A stretch of DNA of 64,000 nt. Origin: DATBRG01 sp036560445. Its GTDB lineage: Bacteria; Pseudomonadota; Gammaproteobacteria; Burkholderiales; Methylophilaceae. Below, piece after piece: positions 35,288-44,309 of the stretch. A model generated the notes under the pieces. That model worked only from the letters and a program-made list of their open reading frames with translations. It had not been told where the DNA came from and did no database searches. Numbering within the stretch: position 1 is the first letter of the stretch; each line of letters opens with the position of its first letter. The DNA is taken from positions 34,194-98,193 of the forward strand of contig DATBRG010000036.1 of the NCBI GenBank assembly GCA_036560445.1, in the 5' to 3' direction. A program made the position numbers and the translations under genes.

Positions 35288-36304
35288 TTAAGCTAACTTG
35301 ACAGTACGGCCCTCAGCGGCCGATTGCATGGTTGCCACGATAGCCCGGCAATTGCCGCGTGCATCAGCAAGGCTTAGCAATGGCGCTTTGCCTGACAAGA
35401 CGCAGTCACTGAAATGCTCAATCTCCAGATTGAAGTGATTGCTGGCAGGCAGCTTTTCTTCCCAATAGCGGCCATCCTCTGTCCACCATGAGATGACTGG
35501 CACATCACTTGGTGGTAATTGCCAGACTGTATGGCATTTAAAGCCGCCTTTGGAGCCGGTAACTTCGTACTCGGAACGACGTGAACATTCAAAGCTGATA
35601 TCAAAGTGACCACGCTTGCCATCACCAAAATCCAGAATGCCGCTGGTAGAGATATCTGCACCACTTTCAGCATATTTGGCCATGGCGGTTACTGCCAGCG
35701 GTTCACTGCCAAAGCACATGCGCAATGAGTGCATGGCATAAGGCCCAATATCCCACATGGCACCACCACCAAGGCCGACATCATTGGCTAATCGATACAT
35801 TCTGGCCGGGCGCATAATGAACGAGTAACTAGCGCGAACGTGCTTAATGTCGCCTATGATGCCGGAGCGTATGATTTCCTGCGAACGCGCAAACTGCGGA
35901 TGAAAGCGGTACATAAAGCCTTCCATCACAAGCACTTTGTGTTTTTTTGCAGCGGCTTCTATGGCGTCGATATCTGCAACAGCCAGCGCCATGGGTTTTT
36001 CAATCAGCACATGCTTACCACTCTCGATAGCACGCAATGCCCATTGGGCATGTTCATGGTTAGATAGAGGCAGGTAGATCGCCTGTACCCTGTCGTCATT
36101 AATCAAGGCTTCAAGGTTGTCGTAAGTCGTAACACCTGACAACTTGGGAGCGTATTTTTGTAGGGTCTCTGCTGCAGCCCCGGGACGGCGGCTGGCGATA
36201 GCGATCAATTCGGAGTTGGGTGCTTCGGCGATGGCTGGTAGCAAGCGTTCGTTAACACGGGCTGCGCCAAGGATGCCCCAGCGTAATTTGGATTGTTCAT
36301 TCAT
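35288..36304 (-). CDS. Gfo/Idh/MocA-family NAD(P)-dependent oxidoreductase
   Basis: The 338-residue product has an N-terminal Rossmann fold (LRWGILGAARVNERLLPAI, about residues 7-25), the conserved EKPMALAVADIDAIEAAAKKHKVLVMEGFMYRFHPQF region containing the EKP motif, and DVGLGGGAMWDIGPYAMHSLRM with the H near the catalytic site. C-terminal alpha/beta domain follows. Family members oxidise or reduce sugars, inositols or biliverdin-like substrates; the substrate here cannot be told. It lies just downstream of gnd on the same strand but separated by a terminator, so it probably has its own promoter. Confidence 0.88.
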   Translation of the reverse strand: MNEQSKLRWGILGAARVNERLLPAIAEAPNSELIAIASRRPGAAAETLQKYAPKLSGVTTYDNLEALINDDRVQAIYLPLSNHEHAQWALRAIESGKHVLIEKPMALAVADIDAIEAAAKKHKVLVMEGFMYRFHPQFARSQEIIRSGIIGDIKHVRASYSFIMRPARMYRLANDVGLGGGAMWDIGPYAMHSLRMCFGSEPLAVTAMAKYAESGADISTSGILDFGDGKRGHFDISFECSRRSEYEVTGSKGGFKCHTVWQLPPSDVPVISWWTEDGRYWEEKLPASNHFNLEIEHFSDCVLSGKAPLLSLADARGNCRAIVATMQSAAEGRTVKLA

Positions 36305-36372
36305 AACATTTATTCCCTTGCGACTTTAACTAAGTCATATTTAAGTCGAGTAATCACTCTAACCCATAAATG

Positions 36373-36396
36373 AAAAAGGCGGGTCATCGACCCGCC
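36373..36396 (-). terminator. Rho-independent terminator of gnd
   Basis: GGCGGGTC (36378-36385) and GACCCGCC (36389-36396) form an 8-bp GC-rich stem; on the minus strand it is followed by TTTTT. It begins 18 bases after the gnd stop. Confidence 0.9.
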
Positions 36397-36413
36397 CCTC
36401 ATAATTTTACTGA

Positions 36414-37925
36414 CTAAATCTCAATCTGCTCACGCTCTGCTGTAGGCCAGTCAATGTGGAAAAACTTGCCACGTGGCTGATCAACACGTTCATAGGTATG
36501 TGCACCAAAGAAATCGCGTTGGGCCTGTAGCAGATTGGCTGGCAAAACTGCACTGCGGTAGCCATCGTAATAAGCCAGTGCCGCGCTAAAGCCTTGTGCC
36601 GGAATACCGTTGGTAACTGCCAGGGCAATTACTTTGCGCCAGCCAGCCTGGCCTTCGTTCATCGCGTTGGTAAAGTATGGGTCCAGCATCAGGTTCTTGA
36701 GACGGGAATTTAATGCATAAGCATCGGTGATCTTCTGCAGGAAACGTGCGCGGATGATGCAACCACCACGCCAGATCTGGGCGATTTCGCCAAAATTCAG
36801 TTTCCAGTTGTAGGCTACTTGTGCCTTGTCGATGAGTTGGAAGCCTTGTGCGTAAGCGCAAATCTTGGAGCAGTACAGTGCATTCTTGATCGCTTCGATA
36901 ATCGCTTTTTTGTCTGACTCCTGAACGATAGCGGGGCCTTTGAGGATTTTGCTAGCTTCAACACGTTCATCTTTCACGCTCGAAAGCGCACGTGCATAAA
37001 CGGCAGCTGCAATCGCATTGGCAGGTGCGCCCAGCTCAAGGGCGTTGGCAGCGGTCCATTGGCCGGTACCTTTTTGGCCTGCGGTATCCATGATCTTATC
37101 GACCAGGAAGCCAGGACCCATAGGGTCTTTTTGTTGCAGGATATCACCGGTGATTTCGATCAGGTAGCTGGATAGCTCGCCCTTGTTCCATTCTTCGAAT
37201 ACCTTGCCGATTTCATTCGCCTGCATACCCAGCAGGTTTTTCATCAGCCAGTAGGCTTCGCAGATAAGCTGCATATCGATGTATTCAATACCGTTATGCA
37301 CCATTTTTACATAGTGGCCTGCGCCATCAGGCCCGATATATTCGGTACAGGAGAAACCGCCCTCGATTGGCTTGCCTGGAGTCGCGCCTTCGAGTGGTTG
37401 GCCAGTCTTGGCATCTACCTTGGCGGCGATGTCGCGCCAGATAGGCTCAAGTGAAGCCCATGCCTTACGGGTGCCGCTGGGCATGAGTGAAGGGCCAAAA
37501 CGAGCGCCAGTTTCACCACCGGAGACGCCAGAGCCGATGAATTCCAGTCCCTTGGCACGCAGTTCTTTTTCACGACGGATGGTATCTGTCCATAAGGAGT
37601 TACCGCCATCAATAATGATGTCGCCTTCTTCCAGAAATGGTACCAGTGCATTGATGGTAACGTCAGTTGCGCTGCCTGCTTTGACCAGCAGCACGATCTT
37701 ACGCGGGCGCTTGATGCTTAGAACGAAACTTGGCAGGTCCTCATAGCCGATGACACGTGCATGCGATGGCTCACTGGATTTGCATTCGGCGATGAATTCG
37801 CGGGTTTTTTCCGGGTTACGGTTGAATACGGCAATGGTGTAGCCGTGGTCTGCGATGTTGAGTGCGAGGTTTTGCCCCATTACTGCCAGGCCAACAAGGC
37901 CAATGTCTGCGCTGCTTGTGCTCAT
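36414..37925 (-). CDS. gnd: 6-phosphogluconate dehydrogenase (decarboxylating)
   Basis: The 503-residue product is the long dimeric type. It shows IGLVGLAVMGQNLALNIADHGYTIAVFNR (NADP fold), IDGGNSLWTDT, FIGSGVSGGETGARFGPSLMPSG, HYVKMVHNGIEYIDMQLICEAYWLM and the C-terminal SGW-type tail region WPTAEREQIEI. It converts 6-phosphogluconate to ribulose 5-phosphate with CO2 and NADPH. In ribulose-monophosphate methylotrophs this is the key step of cyclic formaldehyde oxidation, but zwf and pgl are not in the window, so that role is only inferred. Confidence 0.96.
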   Translation of the reverse strand: MSTSSADIGLVGLAVMGQNLALNIADHGYTIAVFNRNPEKTREFIAECKSSEPSHARVIGYEDLPSFVLSIKRPRKIVLLVKAGSATDVTINALVPFLEEGDIIIDGGNSLWTDTIRREKELRAKGLEFIGSGVSGGETGARFGPSLMPSGTRKAWASLEPIWRDIAAKVDAKTGQPLEGATPGKPIEGGFSCTEYIGPDGAGHYVKMVHNGIEYIDMQLICEAYWLMKNLLGMQANEIGKVFEEWNKGELSSYLIEITGDILQQKDPMGPGFLVDKIMDTAGQKGTGQWTAANALELGAPANAIAAAVYARALSSVKDERVEASKILKGPAIVQESDKKAIIEAIKNALYCSKICAYAQGFQLIDKAQVAYNWKLNFGEIAQIWRGGCIIRARFLQKITDAYALNSRLKNLMLDPYFTNAMNEGQAGWRKVIALAVTNGIPAQGFSAALAYYDGYRSAVLPANLLQAQRDFFGAHTYERVDQPRGKFFHIDWPTAEREQIEI

Positions 37926-38091
37926 GATGATTGATTTCTGTTAAGGAATTGAAGGGTTTGTCAAGCTTCTAATATTACCATCGGCGTGAATCAAAGGTAA
38001 GGGAATGCGCAGTTTGCAGTTAAAAAATGACAGTACTCTTAACGACGATAATGGCCCGTTTAAACTCACTAACCACAGGCCATTCCTAAGC

Positions 38092-38826
38092 CTATAGTTT
38101 TCTGCCGAATAATTGTAGCGCTAGCTGGTAGCCAGTCATTGCAAGTTGCGGGTCGTAGCGTTCGCCCTCGTCGCGCATAAAGGCGTGATTCGCGTTGAAC
38201 TCGTGCCAGGTGAATGTCAGGCTGGCATCGGTCAGCTTCTGGTAAACCGTGGTGCGGCCTGCGGCGGGGATATGCGGATCCTGCTTGCCCCAGACCATCA
38301 TGAGCTCGCCTTTGATGTCCGCTAGGCGTTCCATACTGTGCTGGCCTGGATTGTTGGGGATGATATTGGTATGCAGGTCGGTGGCATAGAAGCAAGCGGT
38401 AGCCCTGACTTCAGGCTGTAATGCGGCACGGAATGCCAGATGACCACCGATGCAGAAACCCATGGCGCCGATCTTGCCGGAGCACCAATCCTGCTGTTTT
38501 ACCCAGGCAATCATGGCCGCATTGTCGGTGTCATAACCCTGAACATCCTTGGCGGCTTTGTCGGCATTGCCTTTGTCACGCCCGGCATCGTCATAGCCAA
38601 GTACTGTGCCTATTGGGTTAAGTTCATGGAATACTTCTGGTACCAGCACAGCATAGCCCTGGCCGGCCATGATCTTGGCGGAACGCTCAATCGGGCCGGT
38701 CTGCTGAAAGATTTCAGAGTAGAAGAGTATTGCCGGATACTTGCCTTCAGCCACAGGACGGTGAACATAGGTGCGCATGACGCCAGTTGGCGTTGCTAGG
38801 TCGACGAAGTGGCTTTGAATATTCAT
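38092..38826 (-). CDS. Dienelactone hydrolase-family protein
   Basis: ATG 38826 (GGGAG upstream) gives 244 residues starting MNIQSHFVDLATPTG; the longer frame to 38889 lacks a ribosome site. The alpha/beta hydrolase triad is visible: Cys nucleophile in IGAMGFCIGGHLAF, Asp in MVWGKQDPHIP, and His in FNANHAFMRDEG. DLH enzymes open lactone rings in chlorocatechol breakdown, but many stand-alone relatives act on unknown esters. No catabolic neighbour is present, so the substrate is open. Confidence 0.88.
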   Translation of the reverse strand: MNIQSHFVDLATPTGVMRTYVHRPVAEGKYPAILFYSEIFQQTGPIERSAKIMAGQGYAVLVPEVFHELNPIGTVLGYDDAGRDKGNADKAAKDVQGYDTDNAAMIAWVKQQDWCSGKIGAMGFCIGGHLAFRAALQPEVRATACFYATDLHTNIIPNNPGQHSMERLADIKGELMMVWGKQDPHIPAAGRTTVYQKLTDASLTFTWHEFNANHAFMRDEGERYDPQLAMTGYQLALQLFGRKL

Positions 38827-38987
38827 GGAATGCTCCCGGAAAGATTTTATATTTTGAGAATGAATGGACAGCGTGAGTTTATGTAGCAAGTCATTAGCTG
38901 CTAATTATAGCTTTAACTGGAATATGTATGCTCTGGCTATTGGGTCGGACGAGATTAGATGTTGCTAGATTAACCTTGTTATTAAAC

Positions 38988-39353
38988 CTAGACCACGAAC
39001 TGCGCTATGCCGTCTTTGAATGACCAGTCAATGTCATGATTTTCAGTGATTGTAATCAACACATTCGCTGGTGGTATGCCAGGATTAGCCGCCAGATTCT
39101 CAGTCACTTGTTTGTAAAAAGCTTGTTTTGCCTTGTTCGAGCGCCCGGCACGCATGACTAGATGCATCATTACGCGGTCACCTTGCCGCTCCTGCAACTC
39201 CAGGTGTTCTGGATCAAGCTGGTGAATGATCTGATAGCGGTCATCTAGCGGAAAGCCCATGGTCTCGATGACTGCAGAATTGATGCCATCGGCAACCGCC
39301 TTGATATATTCGGGAGATTTACCCTTGAGCAATGAAATAGTCACGAGAGGCAT
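38988..39353 (-). CDS. Tautomerase-superfamily protein
   Basis: The 121-residue product begins MPLVTISLLKGKSPEYIKAVADGINSAVIETMG, with the amino-terminal Pro that serves as general base after Met removal. The remaining sequence (DDRYQIIHQLDPEHLEL, PPANVLITITENHDIDWSFKDG) resembles the longer, about 120-residue members related to malonate semialdehyde decarboxylase. Function in this organism is unknown. Solitary gene, divergent from rmuC. Confidence 0.85.
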   Translation of the reverse strand: MPLVTISLLKGKSPEYIKAVADGINSAVIETMGFPLDDRYQIIHQLDPEHLELQERQGDRVMMHLVMRAGRSNKAKQAFYKQVTENLAANPGIPPANVLITITENHDIDWSFKDGIAQFVV

Positions 39354-39486
39354 TTTGTTTCTTTCGATTCATGAAATTGCAGAAATGGCCCATTCCGTTT
39401 TTGACAGTGCCAACTTAACGCTGAGTGTGGCACAAACTCTATTTCTTTTGAAGGTTTAGCTAGGGATTAGCAGCGCTTGCATGGGG

Positions 39487-39492
39487 TATAAT
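39487..39492 (+). promoter_or_regulatory. Consensus -10 box of rmuC, near-leaderless
   Basis: A perfect TATAAT ends ten bases before the rmuC ATG (39503), predicting a transcript that starts within about four bases of the start codon. There is no usable ribosome site between them. The -35 region is poor. Confidence 0.5.
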
Positions 39493-39502
39493 TTGTGCCT
39501 AT

Positions 39503-40822
39503 ATGATTGAAACCCTGACTTTTGTATTTGCCCTGCTAGGCTTGCTGCTGATGCTATGGTTAAGCTGGCATATTGTGCGCATGCCAGACACGTCTTCGGC
39601 CATTTTGCCGCAGCTTGAAGAAAAGCACAGAGCCATGCTGCTAGACCTGCACGATGGGCTTAACAAGCTGGGCGACCGCCTGCAAACCATCTCGCAAGAA
39701 AGCAGCGACCGCTTGCGGGCGTCAGTGGCAGAAGAGCTCAAGCAGACGCGTGATGCTATGCAAGCTCTGCAACTAGCCCAGACGGCGAGCCTCGCGCAGA
39801 CCCGCGAAACTGTGCTGGAGAAACTGCATATTACGCTGGCTGAGCAAGGCAAAGCGGAGCAGGCGCTGATACAGACTACGATGGGTAATGCCACGCAGCA
39901 GCTCAGCAATAGAATTGAAGTATTAACCAAGACTGTAGAGGAGCGCCTGGAGCTGATAGGCGGCAAAGTCTCAGAGCGGCTGGACGAAGGCTTCAAGAAA
40001 ACCAACGAGACCTTCACCAATGTGATGATGCACCTGAGCAAAATTGATGAGGCGCAGAAAAAGATTGATGGCCTAGCCACCAATGTCGTTAGCCTTCAGG
40101 AGCTGCTCGGGGATAAACGCTCACGCGGTGCATTCGGTGAGGTACAGCTAGAGGGGCTGGTGCGTAATCTCTTGCCCGAGTCTGCGTTTGAGTTTCAGTA
40201 CACCTTCCCCAATAAAACCCGGGTTGATTGTGTGCTTAAGCTGCCAGAGCCTACAGGCCTGATCGCGGTGGATTCCAAGTTCCCGCTGGAGAACTACGAA
40301 GGTATGTTTCTTGATGGGGCGGAACGTATCAGCAGTGCGGTATTCAAAACAGGTGTGAAGCGCCATGTGGATGACATTGCCAGCAAGTACATCATTCCCA
40401 ATGAGACCAGTGATGGCGCAGTGATGTTTATTCCGGCCGAAGCGGTATTTGCCGAGATTCATGCCCACCATCGGGATGTGGTGGATTACGCGCAAGCAAA
40501 ACGCGTCTGGATCGTTTCGCCAACCACGCTGATGGCGGTGCTGAATACCGCCCGTGCCGTACTCAAAGATACCGAGACACGTAAACAGGTGCACATCATT
40601 CAGGACGAACTAGGCAAGCTGGGTAAGGATTTCGCGCGCTTTGATGAGCGTATGAAAAAGCTGAGTGTGCATATCCAGCAGGCTGGCAAGGATGTGGAAG
40701 AAGTGCATATCAGCAGCAAGAAAATTACCGAGCGCTTTGCCAAAATCGAGCGCGTGGAGCTTGAAGGTAAACTGGGCCTGGATGGTCAGCCCTCCTTGCC
40801 AATTTCAGATAGTGAAGATTGA
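39503..40822 (+). CDS. rmuC: DNA recombination protein RmuC homologue
   Basis: The 439-residue product has one N-terminal membrane helix (about residues 3-22, LTFVFALLGLLLMLWLSWHI), a long coiled coil (about 35-190) and the conserved RmuC nuclease-like core: GDKRSRGAFGEVQLEGLV, NKTRVDCVLKLPEPTGLIAVDSKFPLENY, VMFIPAEAVFAEI and VSPTTLMAVLNTARAVLKD. RmuC limits inversion at short inverted repeats in E. coli and resembles PD-(D/E)XK nucleases (DSK motif visible). It precedes moaD by seven bases. Confidence 0.93.
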   Translation: MIETLTFVFALLGLLLMLWLSWHIVRMPDTSSAILPQLEEKHRAMLLDLHDGLNKLGDRLQTISQESSDRLRASVAEELKQTRDAMQALQLAQTASLAQTRETVLEKLHITLAEQGKAEQALIQTTMGNATQQLSNRIEVLTKTVEERLELIGGKVSERLDEGFKKTNETFTNVMMHLSKIDEAQKKIDGLATNVVSLQELLGDKRSRGAFGEVQLEGLVRNLLPESAFEFQYTFPNKTRVDCVLKLPEPTGLIAVDSKFPLENYEGMFLDGAERISSAVFKTGVKRHVDDIASKYIIPNETSDGAVMFIPAEAVFAEIHAHHRDVVDYAQAKRVWIVSPTTLMAVLNTARAVLKDTETRKQVHIIQDELGKLGKDFARFDERMKKLSVHIQQAGKDVEEVHISSKKITERFAKIERVELEGKLGLDGQPSLPISDSED

Positions 40823-40829
40823 GTTATAT

Positions 40830-41087
40830 ATGCAGATTACAGTTCTTTATTTTGCTAGGCTGAAAGAGTCCTTGAAGTACTCGACTGAAGAAATCTCTTT
40901 GCCTGAAAGCGTGAGTAACATCACCAGCCTGAAGTCTCATCTTGCCAGTAGGGGCGGGGCGTGGCAGGAGATGTTCTCTGGCAGGCAGCAGGTACGCGCT
41001 GCTATCAATCATGCATTGGTCACCAATGATGCCGCTATCAAGGCTGGCGATGAGGTTGCATTTTTTCCTCCGGTAACCGGAGGCTAA
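40830..41087 (+). CDS. moaD: Molybdopterin synthase small subunit MoaD
   Basis: Starting at ATG 40830, just after rmuC, the product has 85 residues with a beta-grasp fold (MQITVLYFARLKESL) and ends in FFPPVTGG. The C-terminal Gly-Gly is thiocarboxylated and donates sulfur to precursor Z. An earlier in-frame start at 40665 overlaps rmuC and is rejected. It is followed by its partner moaE after ten bases. Confidence 0.95.
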   Translation: MQITVLYFARLKESLKYSTEEISLPESVSNITSLKSHLASRGGAWQEMFSGRQQVRAAINHALVTNDAAIKAGDEVAFFPPVTGG

Positions 41088-41097
41088 CAGGCATTTT

Positions 41098-41565
41098 ATG
41101 GCTGTACGCGTACAAACTGAAGATTTCGATGCGGGGGCTGAAATCAGCCGCATGCGGCTGAGTCGCCCGGATATCGGCGCTGTAGCCGCTTTTATCGGCC
41201 AGGTGCGCGACCTGAATAATGGCGATCAGGTTTCTACGCTGACGCTTGAGCATTACCCCGGCATGACCGAGAAAGCCCTGGAATCCATCGTGGAACAGGC
41301 ACTGCAGCGCTGGGACATTTTTGATGCCTTGGTGGTACACAGAGTAGGGGCGCTCAAGCCAACCGACCAGATTGTACTAGTGGTGGTCAGTAGCGCACAT
41401 CGTGGAGAAGCCTTTGCTGCCTGCGAATTCATCATGGATTATCTCAAGACCGAAGCGCCATTCTGGAAAAAAGAGCAGACGCCAGCAGGAGAGCGCTGGG
41501 TCGAAGCGCGCAGCTCTGACGAAGTAGCCAAAAAACGCTGGAAGAAAAAAGCGTCATCGGTTTAA
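41098..41565 (+). CDS. moaE: Molybdopterin synthase catalytic subunit MoaE
   Basis: The 155-residue product has AAFIGQVRDLNNG, LEHYPGMTEKALESI, ALVVHRVGALKPTDQIVLVVVSSAHRGEAFAACEFIMDYLKTEAPFWKKEQ, the MoaE core with the active-site lysines in the KTEAPFWKKE stretch. With MoaD it converts cyclic pyranopterin monophosphate to molybdopterin, needed for molybdoenzymes. The C-terminus is Lys-rich. Confidence 0.95.
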   Translation: MAVRVQTEDFDAGAEISRMRLSRPDIGAVAAFIGQVRDLNNGDQVSTLTLEHYPGMTEKALESIVEQALQRWDIFDALVVHRVGALKPTDQIVLVVVSSAHRGEAFAACEFIMDYLKTEAPFWKKEQTPAGERWVEARSSDEVAKKRWKKKASSV

Positions 41566-41611
41566 AACCCAACCATCATCCCATTCACCATTTATAGTCA
41601 AACCCATCCTG

Positions 41612-43795
41612 ATGCTACAAACCCTTAGCCCGCAACAACTTATCGCTACGATTAATCCCGAAGAACTGGGATTTACCGACACCTCGCAATTGCTGCCAAA
41701 AACTCAGCAGCTAGCTAAAAGCTGGATAGGGCAGGCTGAGGCCGAGAAGGCTGCCAGATTTGGCTTGGAACTTCAGCACAAAGGGTTCCATTTGATTGTT
41801 CTTGGTGAGCCCGGCTGTGGTCGTACTTCATTGCTGCTGGATGCCATGCAGCAGACAGCGTCAGGTCGCCCAACTTCACCTGATCTGGTCTATTTATATA
41901 ATTTTGATACGCCTGAAAAGCCAATCTTGTTGCGCCTTAAGGCCGGTTCCGGCCACAAATTACGAAGCCGTGTGGACCAGTTCGTGCGGCAACTGGCCAA
42001 GCTGATTCCAGCGCTATCGAATGAGCAATCTCCCCCAAAAACTACTGAGCCTAATGAGCCGCAAGTTGAAAAGCTGCTGACTGAGGAACTGAAACAGGCG
42101 GTGATGGCTTATGTAGATACACAGCTTGCAATGATTGGCACCGAGTCAGATGGTGTATTCGATAATCCAGCCATATTTACAAATTGCATGGCATTACTCA
42201 GACGTGACATCGCGGAGAATATCGAGCTATTTCATGCTGATTCAGATGGCGGTCTTGAGGCTTTTCTGAGCCGGTATCGCGTCAACCTGTTGGTGGATAA
42301 CCGTAGCTTGCATGGTGCTCCGGTGATTTATGACGATGACCCTAGCTTCCAGTCCTTGTTTGGCGGCTTGGAGAGTGGCGGTGATAGCGGCAATAACCTT
42401 GCTGATTTCATGCGGCTACGGGCGGGGAATCTGCTTAAGGCTAATGGAGGCATGCTGATGCTGCATCTGCGCGATATTCAGGCAGATCAGCATAGCGGCA
42501 GCCAGATACTGGAAAAGCTGCATCGTTATTTGCGTAATGGGCATGTGCAGATTGAAGAGTCAGGGGGCACCTCCAGCCATGGTTCAAGTAGCCATTTGTC
42601 ACCCGACCCATTACCTGCGGATGTAAAGGTGGTGCTGATTGCCAGCCGCCAAGAGTTCTACGAACTACAGGAAGACGCAGCCGAGCTTGCCAGCTACTTC
42701 CGGATTAAAGTGGACTTTGTCGAGAGTTTCTCAGCCACGCTTGAGCTTCGCCGTGCCATCGCAGGCTTCGTTGCGCAATGCTGTGAGCAGTTCGGCTTAA
42801 AACATTTTAGTGCCGGTGCCGTGACTAGGCTTCTGGTTTCCATGCAGCGCTGGGTGGATGACCAAACACGCATCAGTGCCAATTTTGCCGAGTTGCAGGG
42901 CATGGTGTTCGAAAGCGCCGCTTTGGCTGCTGCCAGAGGAGCTGAATTGGTTGAACCGCAAGATGTTGAGGCAGCCAGCATGGCTCAAAACATGCGCCAT
43001 CAATACCCTGAGCAGCAAATGCATCAAGCTATTGCTGAAGGTGAGCTGTTAATCCGGGTGCAAGGGCGTGAACTGGGCCAAATTAACGGGCTTACCCATA
43101 TTGATCTGGGTGACGCAAGTTTCGGCTCGCCGGTATGCATATCGGCGCGTTGTTTTGCTGGTGAAGAAGGCGTCATCAACATAGACCGCGAAGTGGAAAT
43201 GACTGGCCCGAATCACGACAAAGGCATATTCATACTCAAAAGCTGGCTCTCAGCCAGTTTCCCCAAACTGACACCATTAAGCCTTACGGCTTCGCTTGTT
43301 TTTGAGCAGGAATATCACGGGGTAGAAGGTGATTCTGCCTCATGTGCTGAGCTCTATGCCTTGCTATCGGCCTTGTCAGGGCTATTGCTACCACAGGGCA
43401 TCGCCATTACCGGCGCGCTTAACCAGTATGGTGAAGTATTGCCTATTGGTGGCGTTAACGAAAAGATTGAAGGTTATTTCCGTGTTTGCCAACGTATTGG
43501 CCTCGACGGCAAGCAGGGTGTTGTGATCCCCAGCCGTAATCAGCACCATTTGATGCTTGATGATGCAGTGGTGCAAGCAGTCGCCGAAGGCATGTTCCAT
43601 ATTTACACCATCAGCAACGTACTTGCCGGCATTGAGTATTTAACAGGTATGGCAGCAGGTAGCCCCGATGAAGATGGTAATTACCGTGCCGAGACGGTGA
43701 TGGGGCGTGTGCAGCGCACGCTGGAATCCTACCGCCATGTCCGTAAGAATAATCAAGCTATCCATCTGCACCAGACACGTGACCGCAGGATGTAA
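41612..43795 (+). CDS. Lon-like ATP-dependent serine protease (AAA_32/LonH type)
   Basis: The 727-residue product has an N-terminal region, an AAA+ domain with a P-loop LGEPGCGRTSLLLDAM (Arg71 instead of the usual Lys), a long insertion and a C-terminal Lon proteolytic domain. The catalytic dyad is Ser577 in GDSASCAELYALLSALSG and Lys618 in GGVNEKIEGYF, spaced as in Lon. Closest architecture is YcbZ/LonH rather than LonA: the LonA N-domain is absent. Substrates are unknown. The gene overlaps hslR by one base, linking it to stalled-ribosome or heat-shock handling. Confidence 0.9.
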   Translation: MLQTLSPQQLIATINPEELGFTDTSQLLPKTQQLAKSWIGQAEAEKAARFGLELQHKGFHLIVLGEPGCGRTSLLLDAMQQTASGRPTSPDLVYLYNFDTPEKPILLRLKAGSGHKLRSRVDQFVRQLAKLIPALSNEQSPPKTTEPNEPQVEKLLTEELKQAVMAYVDTQLAMIGTESDGVFDNPAIFTNCMALLRRDIAENIELFHADSDGGLEAFLSRYRVNLLVDNRSLHGAPVIYDDDPSFQSLFGGLESGGDSGNNLADFMRLRAGNLLKANGGMLMLHLRDIQADQHSGSQILEKLHRYLRNGHVQIEESGGTSSHGSSSHLSPDPLPADVKVVLIASRQEFYELQEDAAELASYFRIKVDFVESFSATLELRRAIAGFVAQCCEQFGLKHFSAGAVTRLLVSMQRWVDDQTRISANFAELQGMVFESAALAAARGAELVEPQDVEAASMAQNMRHQYPEQQMHQAIAEGELLIRVQGRELGQINGLTHIDLGDASFGSPVCISARCFAGEEGVINIDREVEMTGPNHDKGIFILKSWLSASFPKLTPLSLTASLVFEQEYHGVEGDSASCAELYALLSALSGLLLPQGIAITGALNQYGEVLPIGGVNEKIEGYFRVCQRIGLDGKQGVVIPSRNQHHLMLDDAVVQAVAEGMFHIYTISNVLAGIEYLTGMAAGSPDEDGNYRAETVMGRVQRTLESYRHVRKNNQAIHLHQTRDRRM

Positions 43796-44199
43796 TGGCT
43801 AGCCAGGAGAGTGCAGAAGGCAAATGTCGCCTGGATAAATGGCTCTGGGCAGCACGCTTTTTCAAGACGCGTAGCCTAGCCAGTGATGCGGTAGATACTG
43901 GCAAGGTGCATGTAGATGGCGAGCGGGCCAAACCGGCCAAGGAAGTCAGGTTGGGCGCGCTGATCCATATACGCCGCAAAGAGTTTGAGATCGAGGTAAC
44001 GGTGCGTGGCTTGTCAGTGCAGCGCCGTGGCGCGCCAGAAGCTGCGTTGTTGTATGAAGAGACTGCGCAAAGTGTTGCCAAGCGTGAGAATGCAGCCGTT
44101 ACACGCGAAGCCGAGCATGGCAAGCGCGAACGTGGGGTAGGGCGGCCAACCAAGCGGCAGCTACGTGATATCAAGCGCTTTACTGGCGGTGCGTATTAG
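43795..44199 (+). CDS. hslR: S4-domain RNA-binding heat-shock protein Hsp15
   Basis: The 134-residue product begins with an S4 domain (CRLDKWLWAARFFKTRSLASDAVDTGKVHVDGERAKPAKEV, residues about 10-50), then IHIRRKEFEIEVTVRGLSVQRRGAPEAALLYEET and a basic tail ending RPTKRQLRDIKRF. This is the Hsp15 pattern. The protein rescues 50S subunits carrying nascent peptidyl-tRNA. ATG overlaps the preceding TAA (TAATG). Confidence 0.92.
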   Translation: MASQESAEGKCRLDKWLWAARFFKTRSLASDAVDTGKVHVDGERAKPAKEVRLGALIHIRRKEFEIEVTVRGLSVQRRGAPEAALLYEETAQSVAKRENAAVTREAEHGKRERGVGRPTKRQLRDIKRFTGGAY

Positions 44200-44309
44200 T
44201 CTCGTCGGCCAATCCGGGACACGCGTTGGTTTAATGTTAGGTTTTCACAATATGAACTTATAGCCCCGTGTTATCTCAACGGGGGGGGTAAATTGTAGGT
44301 AGGGTGTTT

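Noticed and set aside
39499..40083. 194-codon minus-strand open frame inside rmuC
   Set aside because: Ser/Cys-rich translation opposite the rmuC coiled coil; no family resemblance.
44264..44288. CCCCGT/ACGGGG hairpin plus eight-G tract before the cyclase-like gene, considered as hslR terminator or phase-variable promoter tract
   Set aside because: No T-run follows the stem, and a single G8 tract without a promoter spacing argument is too weak to call phase variation.
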